DNA of 47,556 nucleotides, taken from Methylotenera sp. Lineage in GTDB: Bacteria; Pseudomonadota; Gammaproteobacteria; Burkholderiales; Methylophilaceae. Below are positions 39,584-47,483 of this stretch, in pieces. A program made the translations under genes and the position numbers. Under the pieces are notes generated by a model. That model did not search any database. It had not been told where the DNA came from and worked only from the letters and a program-made list of their open reading frames with translations. The DNA lies in contig JACMNB010000037.1 in the NCBI GenBank assembly GCA_014378845.1, forward strand, positions 1 to 47,556, given 5' to 3'. Each line of letters opens with the position of its first letter. Position 1 is the stretch's first letter.

Positions 39584-40087
39584 ATGCAGATGATTAAGCA
39601 CTTAAAAATTCTCGCTATGTCCATAGGTGCTGTGCTGTTATTGGCCGTCTTAGTGTTTGAAGTCACTCAAGACAAACAAGCGCCAAATGCCACCTTTACC
39701 ACATTACAGGGCAAAAAAATTAGCATGAGTTCGCTTAAAGGTAAAGTAGTATTAGTTAATTTTTGGGCGACTGAATGCCGCGCTTGCGTGACTGAGATGC
39801 CTGCGTTAGCAAGCATTTATAACGAGTATAAATCCAAAGGTTTTGAAGTGATTGCGGTTGCGATGCCCTACGACCCACCCGCGCAAGTATTTAACTATGC
39901 CACGCAAAAAAAGCTGCCTTTCCCTGTTATGGATGACGGGCTTGGCGACATTGTTAAGCAATTTGATGACGTGAGCGTAACGCCGACTACATACATTTAT
40001 AACAAACAAGGCAAGCGGATTCAATACACGATTGGCGCGCTTAATTTTAAACAATTGCGCCAACTTTTAGATAGAGAGCTACATTAA
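39584..40087 (+). CDS. TlpA/ResA-like membrane-anchored thioredoxin
   Basis: The 167-residue product has an N-terminal membrane anchor (about 7-26) and a thioredoxin fold facing the periplasm. The active site is CRAC (Cys65, Cys68) in VNFWATECRACVTEMPAL, and the cis-Pro segment is VSVTPTTYIYN. ResA-type proteins reduce disulfides, for example in apocytochromes. The Arg-Ala between the cysteines is uncommon. The stop overlaps the hemJ start by one base. Start could be the second ATG at 39590. Confidence 0.9.
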   Translation: MQMIKHLKILAMSIGAVLLLAVLVFEVTQDKQAPNATFTTLQGKKISMSSLKGKVVLVNFWATECRACVTEMPALASIYNEYKSKGFEVIAVAMPYDPPAQVFNYATQKKLPFPVMDDGLGDIVKQFDDVSVTPTTYIYNKQGKRIQYTIGALNFKQLRQLLDRELH

Positions 40088-40497
40088 TGCTGTGGATTAA
40101 AGCGCTGCATATTATTTTTGTGACCAGCTGGTTTGCAGGCTTGTTTTATCTGCCACGCCTATTTGTGAATCATGCGATGGAAAGCAATGAAGCCACTTTA
40201 GCAAGATTGGCATTAATGGAGCATAAATTGTATCGCTTCATGACGCCGTTAGCGGTGCTGGCGCTGGCATTTGGGCTTTGGTTGTGGCTGTTTTACCACA
40301 TCAGCGGCGGTTGGCTGCATGCCAAGCTGGGCTTGGTTGCTGGGCTGATTGCGTACCATTTTTACTGCGGAAAAATCATGCGCGATTTTAAAGCGGGTAA
40401 AAACGCGCGCAGCCATGTGTGGTATCGCTGGTTTAATGAGGCGCCTGTGTTAATATTATTTGCTGTGGTAGTTTTAGTGGTGGTAAAACCGTTTTAA
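40087..40497 (+). CDS. hemJ: Protoporphyrinogen IX oxidase HemJ
   Basis: The 136-residue protein has four membrane helices. It carries the conserved His in WIKALHIIFVTSWFAGLFYL (His8), and FYLPRLFVNH and RWFNEAPVLILF as in HemJ. The enzyme oxidises protoporphyrinogen IX in haem synthesis in the inner membrane. It starts on the last base of the TlpA-like gene (TAATG), so the two are co-translated; the link between haem supply and thiol chemistry is sensible for cytochrome biogenesis. Confidence 0.93.
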   Translation: MLWIKALHIIFVTSWFAGLFYLPRLFVNHAMESNEATLARLALMEHKLYRFMTPLAVLALAFGLWLWLFYHISGGWLHAKLGLVAGLIAYHFYCGKIMRDFKAGKNARSHVWYRWFNEAPVLILFAVVVLVVVKPF

Positions 40498-40526
40498 TGC
40501 GCTACGTTTTTAAAGGCTTAATTTAG

Positions 40527-41294
40527 TTGGATATTTTGAACTCAGACTGGTTGATTAGCATGCTCAAAAAATCGAGCACTACGCCGCATGGGCGCCTGCT
40601 ATGCTTATTTGAGATTTTAGAAGATTGGCTGGAATTAGTTAACCTTTCTCAGCCGAATATTGCCGAACAAATAAACACAATTACTAATCCCAAGTCTCAC
40701 CAATTGCAAGATTATCTAAGCATTGAGGCCGCCAAAGCTGGCGCTGCTATGCCAGAGATGTTGGCGAACCAGTTGTATTTTATGGCTATCGCGGCCACGC
40801 AAGAAAAATTGCAAGCTAGCAATTTAAACAGTTTAGCGCATGCCAAAAGTGCGGCGCACGCATTAATCATTGCGCAAACAAAACAAGGCTTTTATACATC
40901 AAAATCAACAGTTTACGGCATTGCTGCCAGCTTTTTGGGCGTTTTAGTGGTGGCGGGCGCACTTTACAGTAGCCAACATTTAAATCTAACACCTAAAAAA
41001 CATATTGCCAGCAACATACCAGTTCAAACTTTAATACCGCAGTTAGTATCGGCTAGCAACATGGCTGATCCGCAGCAAACGGCTGCGTTAATGGCACAAG
41101 TTGAGCTAATGCGACATGGTAGTTGCCAGTTAATTGAGGCGATTCAATTACCCGACCAATATAAAGGTATTTATTTGAACATGGTGGTCAATGGACAAGT
41201 GTCAACCGACCCGCGCGAGCAGAAAATTGCGTTTGCGCTGCTCAAACAAACCCGTTGTAACTACACGCCAATGCTGATGGCAAACTCTAAATAA
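40527..41294 (+). CDS. Single-pass membrane protein of unknown function
   Basis: The 255-residue product has a helical cytoplasmic half (about 1-125), one membrane segment (about 129-148) and a C-terminal part with two cysteines (SCQLIEAI; TRCNYTP), probably periplasmic and disulfide-bonded. No family is recognised. The frame opens with a TTG at 40527 and has no good ribosome binding site; an ATG at 40560 (MLKKSS) is a reasonable alternative start. It follows hemJ by 29 bases and is closed by a terminator. Confidence 0.7.
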   Translation: MDILNSDWLISMLKKSSTTPHGRLLCLFEILEDWLELVNLSQPNIAEQINTITNPKSHQLQDYLSIEAAKAGAAMPEMLANQLYFMAIAATQEKLQASNLNSLAHAKSAAHALIIAQTKQGFYTSKSTVYGIAASFLGVLVVAGALYSSQHLNLTPKKHIASNIPVQTLIPQLVSASNMADPQQTAALMAQVELMRHGSCQLIEAIQLPDQYKGIYLNMVVNGQVSTDPREQKIAFALLKQTRCNYTPMLMANSK

Positions 41295-41308
41295 GCGGTC
41301 ATTAACAA

Positions 41309-41341
41309 TAAAAAAAGCCAGCGCAAAGCTGGCTTTTTTTA
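41309..41341. terminator. Bidirectional Rho-independent terminator
   Basis: AAAAAAAGCCAGC, GCAA, GCTGGCTTTTTTT is a near-perfect hairpin with A and T tracts on either side. It lies between two convergent genes and can serve both. Confidence 0.92.
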
Positions 41342-41359
41342 CTTAAATAATTGCAAAAA

Positions 41360-41893
41360 TTACTCGGTAATTTTTTTCAAATTATCCAAACCACCTTTAA
41401 ACACCGCATGGATTGTGCCTGTAGCCGCTGCATCATCGCTACCTTTTGCTGGCGTTGGTGATGGATCTTTGCGTGCAAAGTTGGCACTCCACACCACTTC
41501 AGTCACGTTTGCACTAATGGCGTTAACGTCAATTTTGGCAGAGTAATGGCTAACAGGTAATACGCTTTCGTTGATGATATAGCTGTAAGACATGCCTGCC
41601 GCGTCATAATTAGTAAGCGTTTCGTTTACTGTACCGCCATCGCCTAATGTTAATAAGCGCACTGCGCCTTTTACATTATTGGTGCCACTTTTAATTTCTG
41701 TTTTGGCAACTGCTGGGTGAAAAGCGCCCAAATCGCCAAAGTTAGCGACTTTTGCCCAAACTTTTGCCGCTGGCGCATTAATGGTGATTTTTTCTACGGC
41801 AGATAAATTTGCTGCTGAATCTTTATGCATGGTTGCGCATGCGCTCAAAACTGCTACAGAAGTTAAAACGGTGAAATTAATGAGTTTATTCAT
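41360..41893 (-). CDS. Lipoprotein with SRPBCC (START-like) domain
   Basis: The 177-residue product has a lipoprotein signal with lipobox LSAC and then a polyketide-cyclase/START-like domain (AVEKITINAPAAKVWAKVAN, VKGAVRLLTLGDGGTVNETL, then LKKITE). It would bind a hydrophobic ligand at the membrane surface in the periplasm. The start at 41893 has GGAG seven bases upstream; the longer frame to 41905 lacks this. It is divergent from a TetR-type regulator, its likely controller. Confidence 0.87.
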   Translation of the reverse strand: MNKLINFTVLTSVAVLSACATMHKDSAANLSAVEKITINAPAAKVWAKVANFGDLGAFHPAVAKTEIKSGTNNVKGAVRLLTLGDGGTVNETLTNYDAAGMSYSYIINESVLPVSHYSAKIDVNAISANVTEVVWSANFARKDPSPTPAKGSDDAAATGTIHAVFKGGLDNLKKITE

Positions 41894-41920
41894 AAAATGC
41901 TCCAATAAAAGTGTTTAAAT

Positions 41921-42041
41921 AGGTATACTGACCTGTATATATCATACATTGTTTTTTAGTTTAACAAAATATATTAGTTAATCAATATAGCTACTTAATG
42001 ACGAACTTTTCAAGAATTGGTTCATCAATTATTACCTGTAA
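41921..42041. promoter_or_regulatory. Candidate TetR-type operators in the divergent gap
   Basis: Two short dyads lie in the gap between the lipoprotein and regulator genes. TATAC, TGACCT, GTATA is at 41924-41939, and TTAC, CT, GTAA at 42032-42041. Both contain ACCTGTA. Their positions suit autoregulation and control of the lipoprotein gene, but the dyads are short. Confidence 0.4.
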
Positions 42042-42084
42042 GTATAACTAACAGCCCACTTAATCTCATGCTATACTAAAAGTT

Positions 42085-42648
42085 ATGAGCGCTTTAAAAG
42101 ACAAAATTTTAGAAACCGCAACTGATTTATTTCACACCCGTGGCATCAATTCTACTGGGGTTGATACGATTGTGGCGGTTGCGGGTACTACTAAAATGAC
42201 CTTGTATAAATATTTTGCCAGCAAAGAAGATTTGATTTTAGAAGTGCTGAAAAAAAGTCAGCTAGATTTTCAAACTTGGTTAAATGATAAACTTAACTCC
42301 ACCAGCAAAAAGCCCAACGACAAAATTCAGCAACTATTTGATTATGTTGAGGAATGGGTAAATTCCCCGGCCTTTATAGGCGTTGGATTTATCAAGGCGT
42401 CAGCTGAATTTCCGAATGAGGAAAACCCGATTCATCAGCTGTCCAGCCAACAATCACGCGAATTCAGGCAATTTATTAGCAAATTGGCTAGAGATGCCAG
42501 CATTAAAGACGCAGACGGTTTAGCCTTGCAACTTTCACTACTTTTTGAAGGCGCTGTGCAGGCAGAACAAATGAAACGTGGTTCTGGCGCCATTAAATAT
42601 GCTAAAAAAGCGGCCAAAATTTTGATTGATGGCGCGATTAAAAGTTAA
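42085..42648 (+). CDS. TetR/AcrR family transcriptional regulator
   Basis: The 187-residue repressor has the N-terminal helix-turn-helix ILETATDLFHTRGINSTGVD followed by TIVAVAGTTKMTLYKYFASK and EDLILEVL. A helical ligand-binding domain without a clear sub-family follows. It diverges from the SRPBCC lipoprotein gene, its most likely target. The ligand is unknown. Confidence 0.93.
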   Translation: MSALKDKILETATDLFHTRGINSTGVDTIVAVAGTTKMTLYKYFASKEDLILEVLKKSQLDFQTWLNDKLNSTSKKPNDKIQQLFDYVEEWVNSPAFIGVGFIKASAEFPNEENPIHQLSSQQSREFRQFISKLARDASIKDADGLALQLSLLFEGAVQAEQMKRGSGAIKYAKKAAKILIDGAIKS

Positions 42649-42733
42649 TATTAAGCTTAGTTTTTGTTGCTTAAGCTTGCCTTAAAGCATCACACTACAA
42701 GATAATAGTGTTTTTAATCAAAACACTACTTTC

Positions 42734-43693
42734 ATGCAAACACTTATCTGCGGCTCACTCGCTTTTGACACCATTATGGTGTTTCAAGATTCGTTCAAAA
42801 ATCATATTCTGCCAGACCAAATTCATAAGCTTAGCGTGGCTTTTTATGTGCCAGAGATGCGCCGCGAGTTTGGCGGCACTGCAGGTAATATTGCCTACAA
42901 CTTGCAGCTGTTAGAAGGCAAGCCGCTGATGATGGCGACGGTGGGTGACGATTTTGGCACATATGCTAACTGGTTGAAACAAAACAATTTAGTAACAACG
43001 CATATCAAAACCATTGCCAATAGTTTTACCGCGCAGGCATTTATTACCACCGATATTGACGATAACCAAATCACGGCATTTCACCCTGGCGCAATGGTGG
43101 AATCGCACCAAAATTCAGTAAAAGATGCTAACAATGTAACCTTGGCGATTGTCGCGCCCGATGGTCGGGATGGTATGTTTGCGCACGCACGCGAATGTTT
43201 TGACGCAGGCATTCCGTTTTTGTTTGACCCTGGCCAAGGCTTGCCGATGTTTAACGGCGAGGAGTTGCTGCATTTTATTGAAATGGCCACTTATTTAGCG
43301 GTGAACGATTATGAATCACAAATCATCCAAGATAAAACGGGCTTAAATTTAGCGCAACTGGCATCAAAAGTAGAAGCTTTAATCGTCACACTGGGCGGCC
43401 AAGGCTCACATATTTATGCCGATGGTCAACGTTATCAGGTGCCGTGCGTTAAAGCTACGAGTATTGTTGACCCAACTGGGTGCGGCGATGCGTACCGCGC
43501 TGGGCTGTTGTATGGCATTGCAAACGGCTGGGATTGGCCAACTTGTGGGCGATTAGCAAGCACAATGGGTGCTATTAAAATTGCCAGCCGCGGTGGGCAA
43601 AACCACAAGCCAACGCGCGATGAGATTGAAAATATTTATGCGCAAGCATTAGTTGCGCAGGTAGCGGCAGAAGAAAAAACGAAGCCGCTTTAG
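42734..43693 (+). CDS. PfkB-family carbohydrate/nucleoside kinase
   Basis: The 319-residue kinase has the ribokinase fold: FGGTAGNIAYNLQLLEGKPL near the N-terminus, and the anion-hole motif DPTGCGDAYRAGLLYG (catalytic Asp near residue 250), preceded by LIVTLGGQGS. The family phosphorylates sugars or nucleosides. The overall pattern, with GGxAGNIAYNL and no insert, resembles bacterial adenosine/ribokinase-like enzymes, but the substrate cannot be decided. It stands alone. Confidence 0.9.
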   Translation: MQTLICGSLAFDTIMVFQDSFKNHILPDQIHKLSVAFYVPEMRREFGGTAGNIAYNLQLLEGKPLMMATVGDDFGTYANWLKQNNLVTTHIKTIANSFTAQAFITTDIDDNQITAFHPGAMVESHQNSVKDANNVTLAIVAPDGRDGMFAHARECFDAGIPFLFDPGQGLPMFNGEELLHFIEMATYLAVNDYESQIIQDKTGLNLAQLASKVEALIVTLGGQGSHIYADGQRYQVPCVKATSIVDPTGCGDAYRAGLLYGIANGWDWPTCGRLASTMGAIKIASRGGQNHKPTRDEIENIYAQALVAQVAAEEKTKPL

Positions 43694-43740
43694 AAATTAA
43701 AACTTTAGCTTTTTTTGTTATTCGTATTTAGGAGTAAAAC

Positions 43741-44193
43741 ATGAATTTTTCAAGATTATTGGTCCTAGCCAGTTTATCTGTTTTAGTAGCGGCTTGCGCC
43801 AGCTCAAACTCTGGCAGCGTTTACAGCCGTGATGACGCGCGTAAAGTGCAAACCGTTAAAACGGGCGTGGTAGAAAGCGTGCGTACTGTTAAACTTGAAG
43901 GCACAAAAACACCAATTGGTGCGGCAGCAGGCGGTGTGATTGGCGGCGTTGCAGGCGGCTCTATTGGGCACGGCGCAGGTAGCACAATAGCGGCTGTTAT
44001 TGGCGCGGTTGCTGGCGGTATTGCAGGCAGCGCGATTGAAGAAGGCGTGACCCGCAAAGATGCGCTAGAAATTACAGTTAAGTTAGATGGCGGCGCGATG
44101 ATTGCGATTGTGCAAGAGGCTGATGAGCAATTTCATGCGGGCGATAAAGTGCGCATTGTAGAAAATGCGGATACGTCGCGCGTTACGCATTAA
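43741..44193 (+). CDS. Glycine-zipper outer membrane lipoprotein (SlyB/Pcp-like)
   Basis: The 150-residue product has a lipoprotein signal with lipobox VAAC (Cys19). A glycine-zipper two-helix region (about 60-105, GAAAGGVIGGVAGGSIGHGA and then GSTIAAVIGAVAGGIAGSAI) follows. A C-terminal domain with ALEITVKLDGGAMIAIVQE and GDKVRIVE completes it. This is the SlyB/Pcp family of outer-membrane lipoproteins, linked to envelope integrity. A GGAG site precedes the ATG and a terminator follows. Confidence 0.93.
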   Translation: MNFSRLLVLASLSVLVAACASSNSGSVYSRDDARKVQTVKTGVVESVRTVKLEGTKTPIGAAAGGVIGGVAGGSIGHGAGSTIAAVIGAVAGGIAGSAIEEGVTRKDALEITVKLDGGAMIAIVQEADEQFHAGDKVRIVENADTSRVTH

Positions 44194-44211
44194 TGCGTTT
44201 AATATTGCTGT

Positions 44212-44243
44212 CTAAAAAGCCGCTTTTTTTAGCGGCTTTTTTA
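44212..44243 (+). terminator. Rho-independent terminator after the glycine-zipper lipoprotein
   Basis: AAAAAGCCGCT, TTTTTT, AGCGGCTTTTTTAA forms a strong hairpin with a U-tract about 20 bases after the stop codon. Confidence 0.92.
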
Positions 44244-44261
44244 ATCTCTTTTTTCACCAAA

Positions 44262-44279
44262 TTGTCATTTAATTTTCAT
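44262..44279 (+). promoter_or_regulatory. PHO-box-like site upstream of olsB
   Basis: TTGTCAT, TTAA, TTTTCAT is a direct repeat of seven-base units at an 11-base period. It matches the PhoB consensus (CTGTCAT, four A/T, CTGTCAT) except for two first-position or third-position changes. It lies 53-70 bases before the olsB ATG, with A/T-rich -10 candidates about 10 bases downstream, as expected where PhoB replaces a -35 element. Confidence 0.65.
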
Positions 44280-44331
44280 GAAACATTAATCTTTAACCCC
44301 CAATATCTCACTCAATTAAAGGAGAGATATT

Positions 44332-45159
44332 ATGTTTAACTTAAATAAACCTTCACTTAAACCTTCACTGGCGCAGCCATTTACCGCGCTGCAACTCAAC
44401 TTACCTACCAGTCATCAACAAAAGCACCTCAGCGTAAGCATCGCGCGCAATCTAACCGAAGTGGCGGAAGCGCAGCGTTTACGTTACAAAGTTTTTGCCG
44501 AGGAAATGGGCGCAGAACTGAATGGCACTAAGGATTTAGACAAACGTGGTTTAGATATTCAAGGTTTAGATGTTGATGGCTTTGATGAGTATTGCGATCA
44601 CTTACTGGTGCGCGATAATGCATCAGGCCAAGTAATTGGCACTTACCGCATATTAAGCCCGCATCAAGCCTTTGCGGCAGGCGGTTATTACTCAGCAGGC
44701 GAGTTTGATTTGACGCGGCTTTCACATTTGTTTGGCAGCACGGTAGAGCTTGGCCGCGCTTGCGTGCACCAAAATTATCGCAACGGCGGCACCATTACCA
44801 TGTTGTGGGCAGGCCTTGCCAAATATATGCAACTGCATCATTATGAATACATGATTGGCTGCGCCAGTGTGCCAATGACAGACGGCGGCCACATGGCAGC
44901 TAGTTTATATCACAAACTAAAAGATGACTATTTATCGCCGCCAGAATACCGCGTGTTTCCGCACAATCCATTGCCAATAGCCTCACTCAATAAAGAAATG
45001 CAAGTCGTTTGCCCACCTTTAATTAAAGGCTATATGCGCCTTGGCGCGTATATCTGCGGCGCACCCGCGTGGGATGCCTCTTTCAACACGGCTGATATGC
45101 TGGTAATGTTACCGTTATCTAAAATCAATCAGAAATATGCCGCACATTTCTTAAAATAA
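44332..45159 (+). CDS. olsB: Ornithine N-acyltransferase (OlsB-like, GNAT fold)
   Basis: The 275-residue product has the OlsB/hemolysin-like acyltransferase fold: EAQRLRYKVFAEEMGAEL, then YCDHLLVRDNASGQVIGTYR, VELGRACVHQNYRNGGTITM and MIGCASVPMTDG. The family adds a 3-hydroxyacyl chain from acyl-ACP to the alpha-amine of ornithine, giving lyso-ornithine lipid. An AAAGGAGAG site precedes the ATG. The next gene, an O-acyltransferase, starts two bases after the stop. A PHO-box-like site lies upstream, consistent with induction by phosphate starvation. Confidence 0.88.
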   Translation: MFNLNKPSLKPSLAQPFTALQLNLPTSHQQKHLSVSIARNLTEVAEAQRLRYKVFAEEMGAELNGTKDLDKRGLDIQGLDVDGFDEYCDHLLVRDNASGQVIGTYRILSPHQAFAAGGYYSAGEFDLTRLSHLFGSTVELGRACVHQNYRNGGTITMLWAGLAKYMQLHHYEYMIGCASVPMTDGGHMAASLYHKLKDDYLSPPEYRVFPHNPLPIASLNKEMQVVCPPLIKGYMRLGAYICGAPAWDASFNTADMLVMLPLSKINQKYAAHFLK

Positions 45160-45160
45160 T

Positions 45161-45928
45161 TTGCCAGCCCACCATCAAATTACCCACACCAACTTAACAA
45201 TTCGCACATTTCGCACCGTGCGCATTTTTGTTCACACCATTATTGGGCTAATCGTTGCATCAGCCGTGCTGCCATTGGTGAATGTTCAGCACCAGCGCAG
45301 CCTCATCCAATGGTGGTGCGGCGGTTTGTTGCGGGCATTTCATATTCAAGTAAAGACATTTGGCAATTTGCCGTCAGCCAAAACGCAAGGCGTTATGTTT
45401 GTGGCAAACCATGTTTCATGGGCCGATATTCATGCACTTAATGGCTTGATTCCATTGAGATTCGTCGCAAAATCAGACATTAAAAGCTGGCCAGTTTTTG
45501 GCTATTTGGTCACTAAAGCCAATACTTTATTTATTGATAGAAGCAAGCGCCAAGCGGCTGGCCGCATCGTTGAAACGGTGTCAAACAGCTTAATAGCGGG
45601 GGATAATTTATGCTACTTTCCCGAAGGCACAACAACCGATGGCACGCATATGCTGCCGTTTAAAAGTAGTGTGCTGCAAGCCGCCATTAACGCAAAAACG
45701 CACATTTGGCCAGTGGCAATTCGCTATATAAACGCTGATGGCAGCATCAATACCGAGATGGCGTATGCGGGTGAAACCACGATGATAGAATCGATGAAAT
45801 TAATTGTGATGCAAAAAAATGCTATTGTAGAACTGCATTTTCTCGCGCCGATTCAAGCATTTAGCGGTGATAGACGCGCGTTAACTGATGTGGCTTTTGC
45901 GGCAATTAAGGCTAAATTAGCCTTATAA
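45161..45928 (+). CDS. olsA: Lyso-ornithine lipid O-acyltransferase (OlsA/PlsC-like)
   Basis: The 255-residue product is a membrane-bound 1-acylglycerol-phosphate acyltransferase-type enzyme. It has an N-terminal membrane segment (about 22-40), the catalytic NHVSWAD (His84, Asp89) and FPEGTTTDG (153-161). Coupled to olsB, its likely job is the second acylation in ornithine lipid synthesis, though a plain PlsC role cannot be excluded. The start codon is TTG at 45161, two bases after the olsB stop. Confidence 0.85.
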   Translation: MPAHHQITHTNLTIRTFRTVRIFVHTIIGLIVASAVLPLVNVQHQRSLIQWWCGGLLRAFHIQVKTFGNLPSAKTQGVMFVANHVSWADIHALNGLIPLRFVAKSDIKSWPVFGYLVTKANTLFIDRSKRQAAGRIVETVSNSLIAGDNLCYFPEGTTTDGTHMLPFKSSVLQAAINAKTHIWPVAIRYINADGSINTEMAYAGETTMIESMKLIVMQKNAIVELHFLAPIQAFSGDRRALTDVAFAAIKAKLAL

Positions 45929-45931
45929 CCG

Positions 45932-46747
45932 TCAAGCTTTGTCACGCGCATCGTGATTAACTTGGGTGATTTTTTTGGTTTCTAAACAAAATGCGGTGAG
46001 TTGGCCACCCCATAAACAGCCTGTATCCAGGGCAATAATGTTTGCGCGTTGTTTCAAGCCCAGCGCAGACCAATGGCCGCAAAGAATGGTGGCATCCTTA
46101 GATACCCGGGTTGGTACATCAAACCAAGGCATATAACCCGCAGGAATATCTTGCAACTCGCCCTTAAACGCAAACTCCATTTCGCCGCTGGCAGTGCAAA
46201 TGCGCATGCGCGTCATGGCGTTGGTAATCACGCGCAATCTGTCCATACCCGTTAAATCATCGCGCCAACTATTAGGCAAGCTGCCATACATGTTGGCAAA
46301 AAAGTCTAAATAGCTTGCGCCCTGCAAAGCCGTTTCCACCTCGCTTGCAAGGCTAAGTGCTTTTGCCATCGTCCACTGCGGCAGCAAGCCAGCATGCACC
46401 ATGACATAACCACTTTCTGCCAATAGCAGCGGCTGATAGCGCAGCCAAGTCAGCAATTCTGCCCTATCAGGCGCTTCGATAATGGCTTGCAGCGTATCGC
46501 CTTTGTGGGCTGGTTTTAAGCCGTAAGCAACCGCCAGCGCGTGTAAATCGTGATTACCCAATACGATTTTGATTACATTTTGATGCTGATAGCACCAACG
46601 CAGCACCTCTAGCGAGCCGGAGCCGCGATTGATTAAATCCCCTACCAGCCATAATTTGTCTTGTGTTGGCTTAAATTCAAGTCGCGACAATAACGCCATA
46701 AACGCGTGATAACAGCCTTGAATATCGCCAATTGCGTAAATTCTCAT
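45932..46747 (-). CDS. apaH: Bis(5'-nucleosyl)-tetraphosphatase (symmetrical)
   Basis: The 271-residue metallophosphatase hydrolyses Ap4A to two ADP. It has the metal motifs GDIQGCYHAFMALL (usually GD-x-HG-like in this family), VGDLINRGSGSLEVLRW and LGNHDLHALAVAYG. Length is normal. NRGSGS, where NRGP-x-S is usual, is a small change beside the second metal site. It converges on olsA with a three-base gap and no visible terminator. Confidence 0.94.
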   Translation of the reverse strand: MRIYAIGDIQGCYHAFMALLSRLEFKPTQDKLWLVGDLINRGSGSLEVLRWCYQHQNVIKIVLGNHDLHALAVAYGLKPAHKGDTLQAIIEAPDRAELLTWLRYQPLLLAESGYVMVHAGLLPQWTMAKALSLASEVETALQGASYLDFFANMYGSLPNSWRDDLTGMDRLRVITNAMTRMRICTASGEMEFAFKGELQDIPAGYMPWFDVPTRVSKDATILCGHWSALGLKQRANIIALDTGCLWGGQLTAFCLETKKITQVNHDARDKA

Positions 46748-46781
46748 AGCACTTAGTTTACCTTATCTGTATTCTACAAAC

Positions 46782-46811
46782 AAAAAAGCCGCTTTAAAAA
46801 AGCGGCTTTTC
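46782..46811 (-). terminator. Rho-independent terminator after the cytochrome gene
   Basis: On the minus strand, AAAAGCCGCTT, TTTTA, AAGCGGCTTTTTTG forms a hairpin with a T-tract about 60 bases after the cytochrome stop codon, ahead of apaH. Confidence 0.85.
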
Positions 46812-46870
46812 AGTGTCATAAAAATTTTAAAAATTAATATAAACCATCTGTTTTATAACAGGCCTAAAAT

Positions 46871-47362
46871 TTAGCTGGCTTTAGCTTTAACAAATTTGGC
46901 AGAGTCAAACGTTGCGCCCGCTTGATTCGCCATTTCGGCCACCGCGGCGGCAATTTCTTCTTCGCTTAAATCGGGGTTACCACCTTTTGCTGGCATCGAG
47001 CGAATACCATTAACAGCGTGGCTTACTAATGTTTCATAGCCAAGTGCAATACGCGGCGCCCATTGGCCTTTATCACCAATTTTAGGTGCGTTCATTAAAC
47101 CAGCTGCGTGACACATCGCGCAGCCACCCTTCACTACCTCTGCACCGCTTTTTGCTACATGCTCTGTCACTGGCGCGGCGACTTCAACCACTGCAACAGG
47201 TTTAATATTCTCCGCAACTGCCGCAACAGCTGGCACGGCATCGTCCACAACAGGCTTACCAAATATCAGTGAGGCTACTACCCCAATCGCTAAAATAATG
47301 CCAAAAATAATGACCATTGGCTGTAAAGTACTTGGGCTTGCATGTTCGTCGTGATTGTCCAT
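46871..47362 (-). CDS. Membrane-anchored c5-type cytochrome c
   Basis: The 163-residue product has an uncleaved N-terminal membrane anchor (about 16-35). An Ala/Val/Pro/Glu-rich linker (40-75) follows, then one haem domain with CAMCH (Cys81, Cys84, His85) and the axial Met in RSMPAKGG (Met123). The pattern GAEVVKGGCAMCHAAGLMNA, then PKIGDKGQWAPRI is that of cytochrome c5. It likely carries electrons between the bc1 complex or a dehydrogenase and an oxidase on the periplasmic face. In methylotrophs such cytochromes may serve methanol or methylamine oxidation, but nothing here shows it. Confidence 0.93.
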   Translation of the reverse strand: MDNHDEHASPSTLQPMVIIFGIILAIGVVASLIFGKPVVDDAVPAVAAVAENIKPVAVVEVAAPVTEHVAKSGAEVVKGGCAMCHAAGLMNAPKIGDKGQWAPRIALGYETLVSHAVNGIRSMPAKGGNPDLSEEEIAAAVAEMANQAGATFDSAKFVKAKAS

Positions 47363-47442
47363 TATGATAGTTCCTGTAAAATAAATAAAAATACGTCGTA
47401 AAAATAGTTAATAAAAAAACTAATGCCTTAAAGCTGCTTTGT

Positions 47443-47448
47443 TATAAT
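47443..47448 (+). promoter_or_regulatory. Candidate -10 element for tRNA-Arg
   Basis: A perfect TATAAT lies 36-41 bases upstream of the tRNA. No strong -35 hexamer is seen. It lies in the gap between the cytochrome gene and the tRNA. Confidence 0.5.
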
Positions 47449-47483
47449 GCATATTACTTTATGTGTAACCTTTAGTTAACGAT

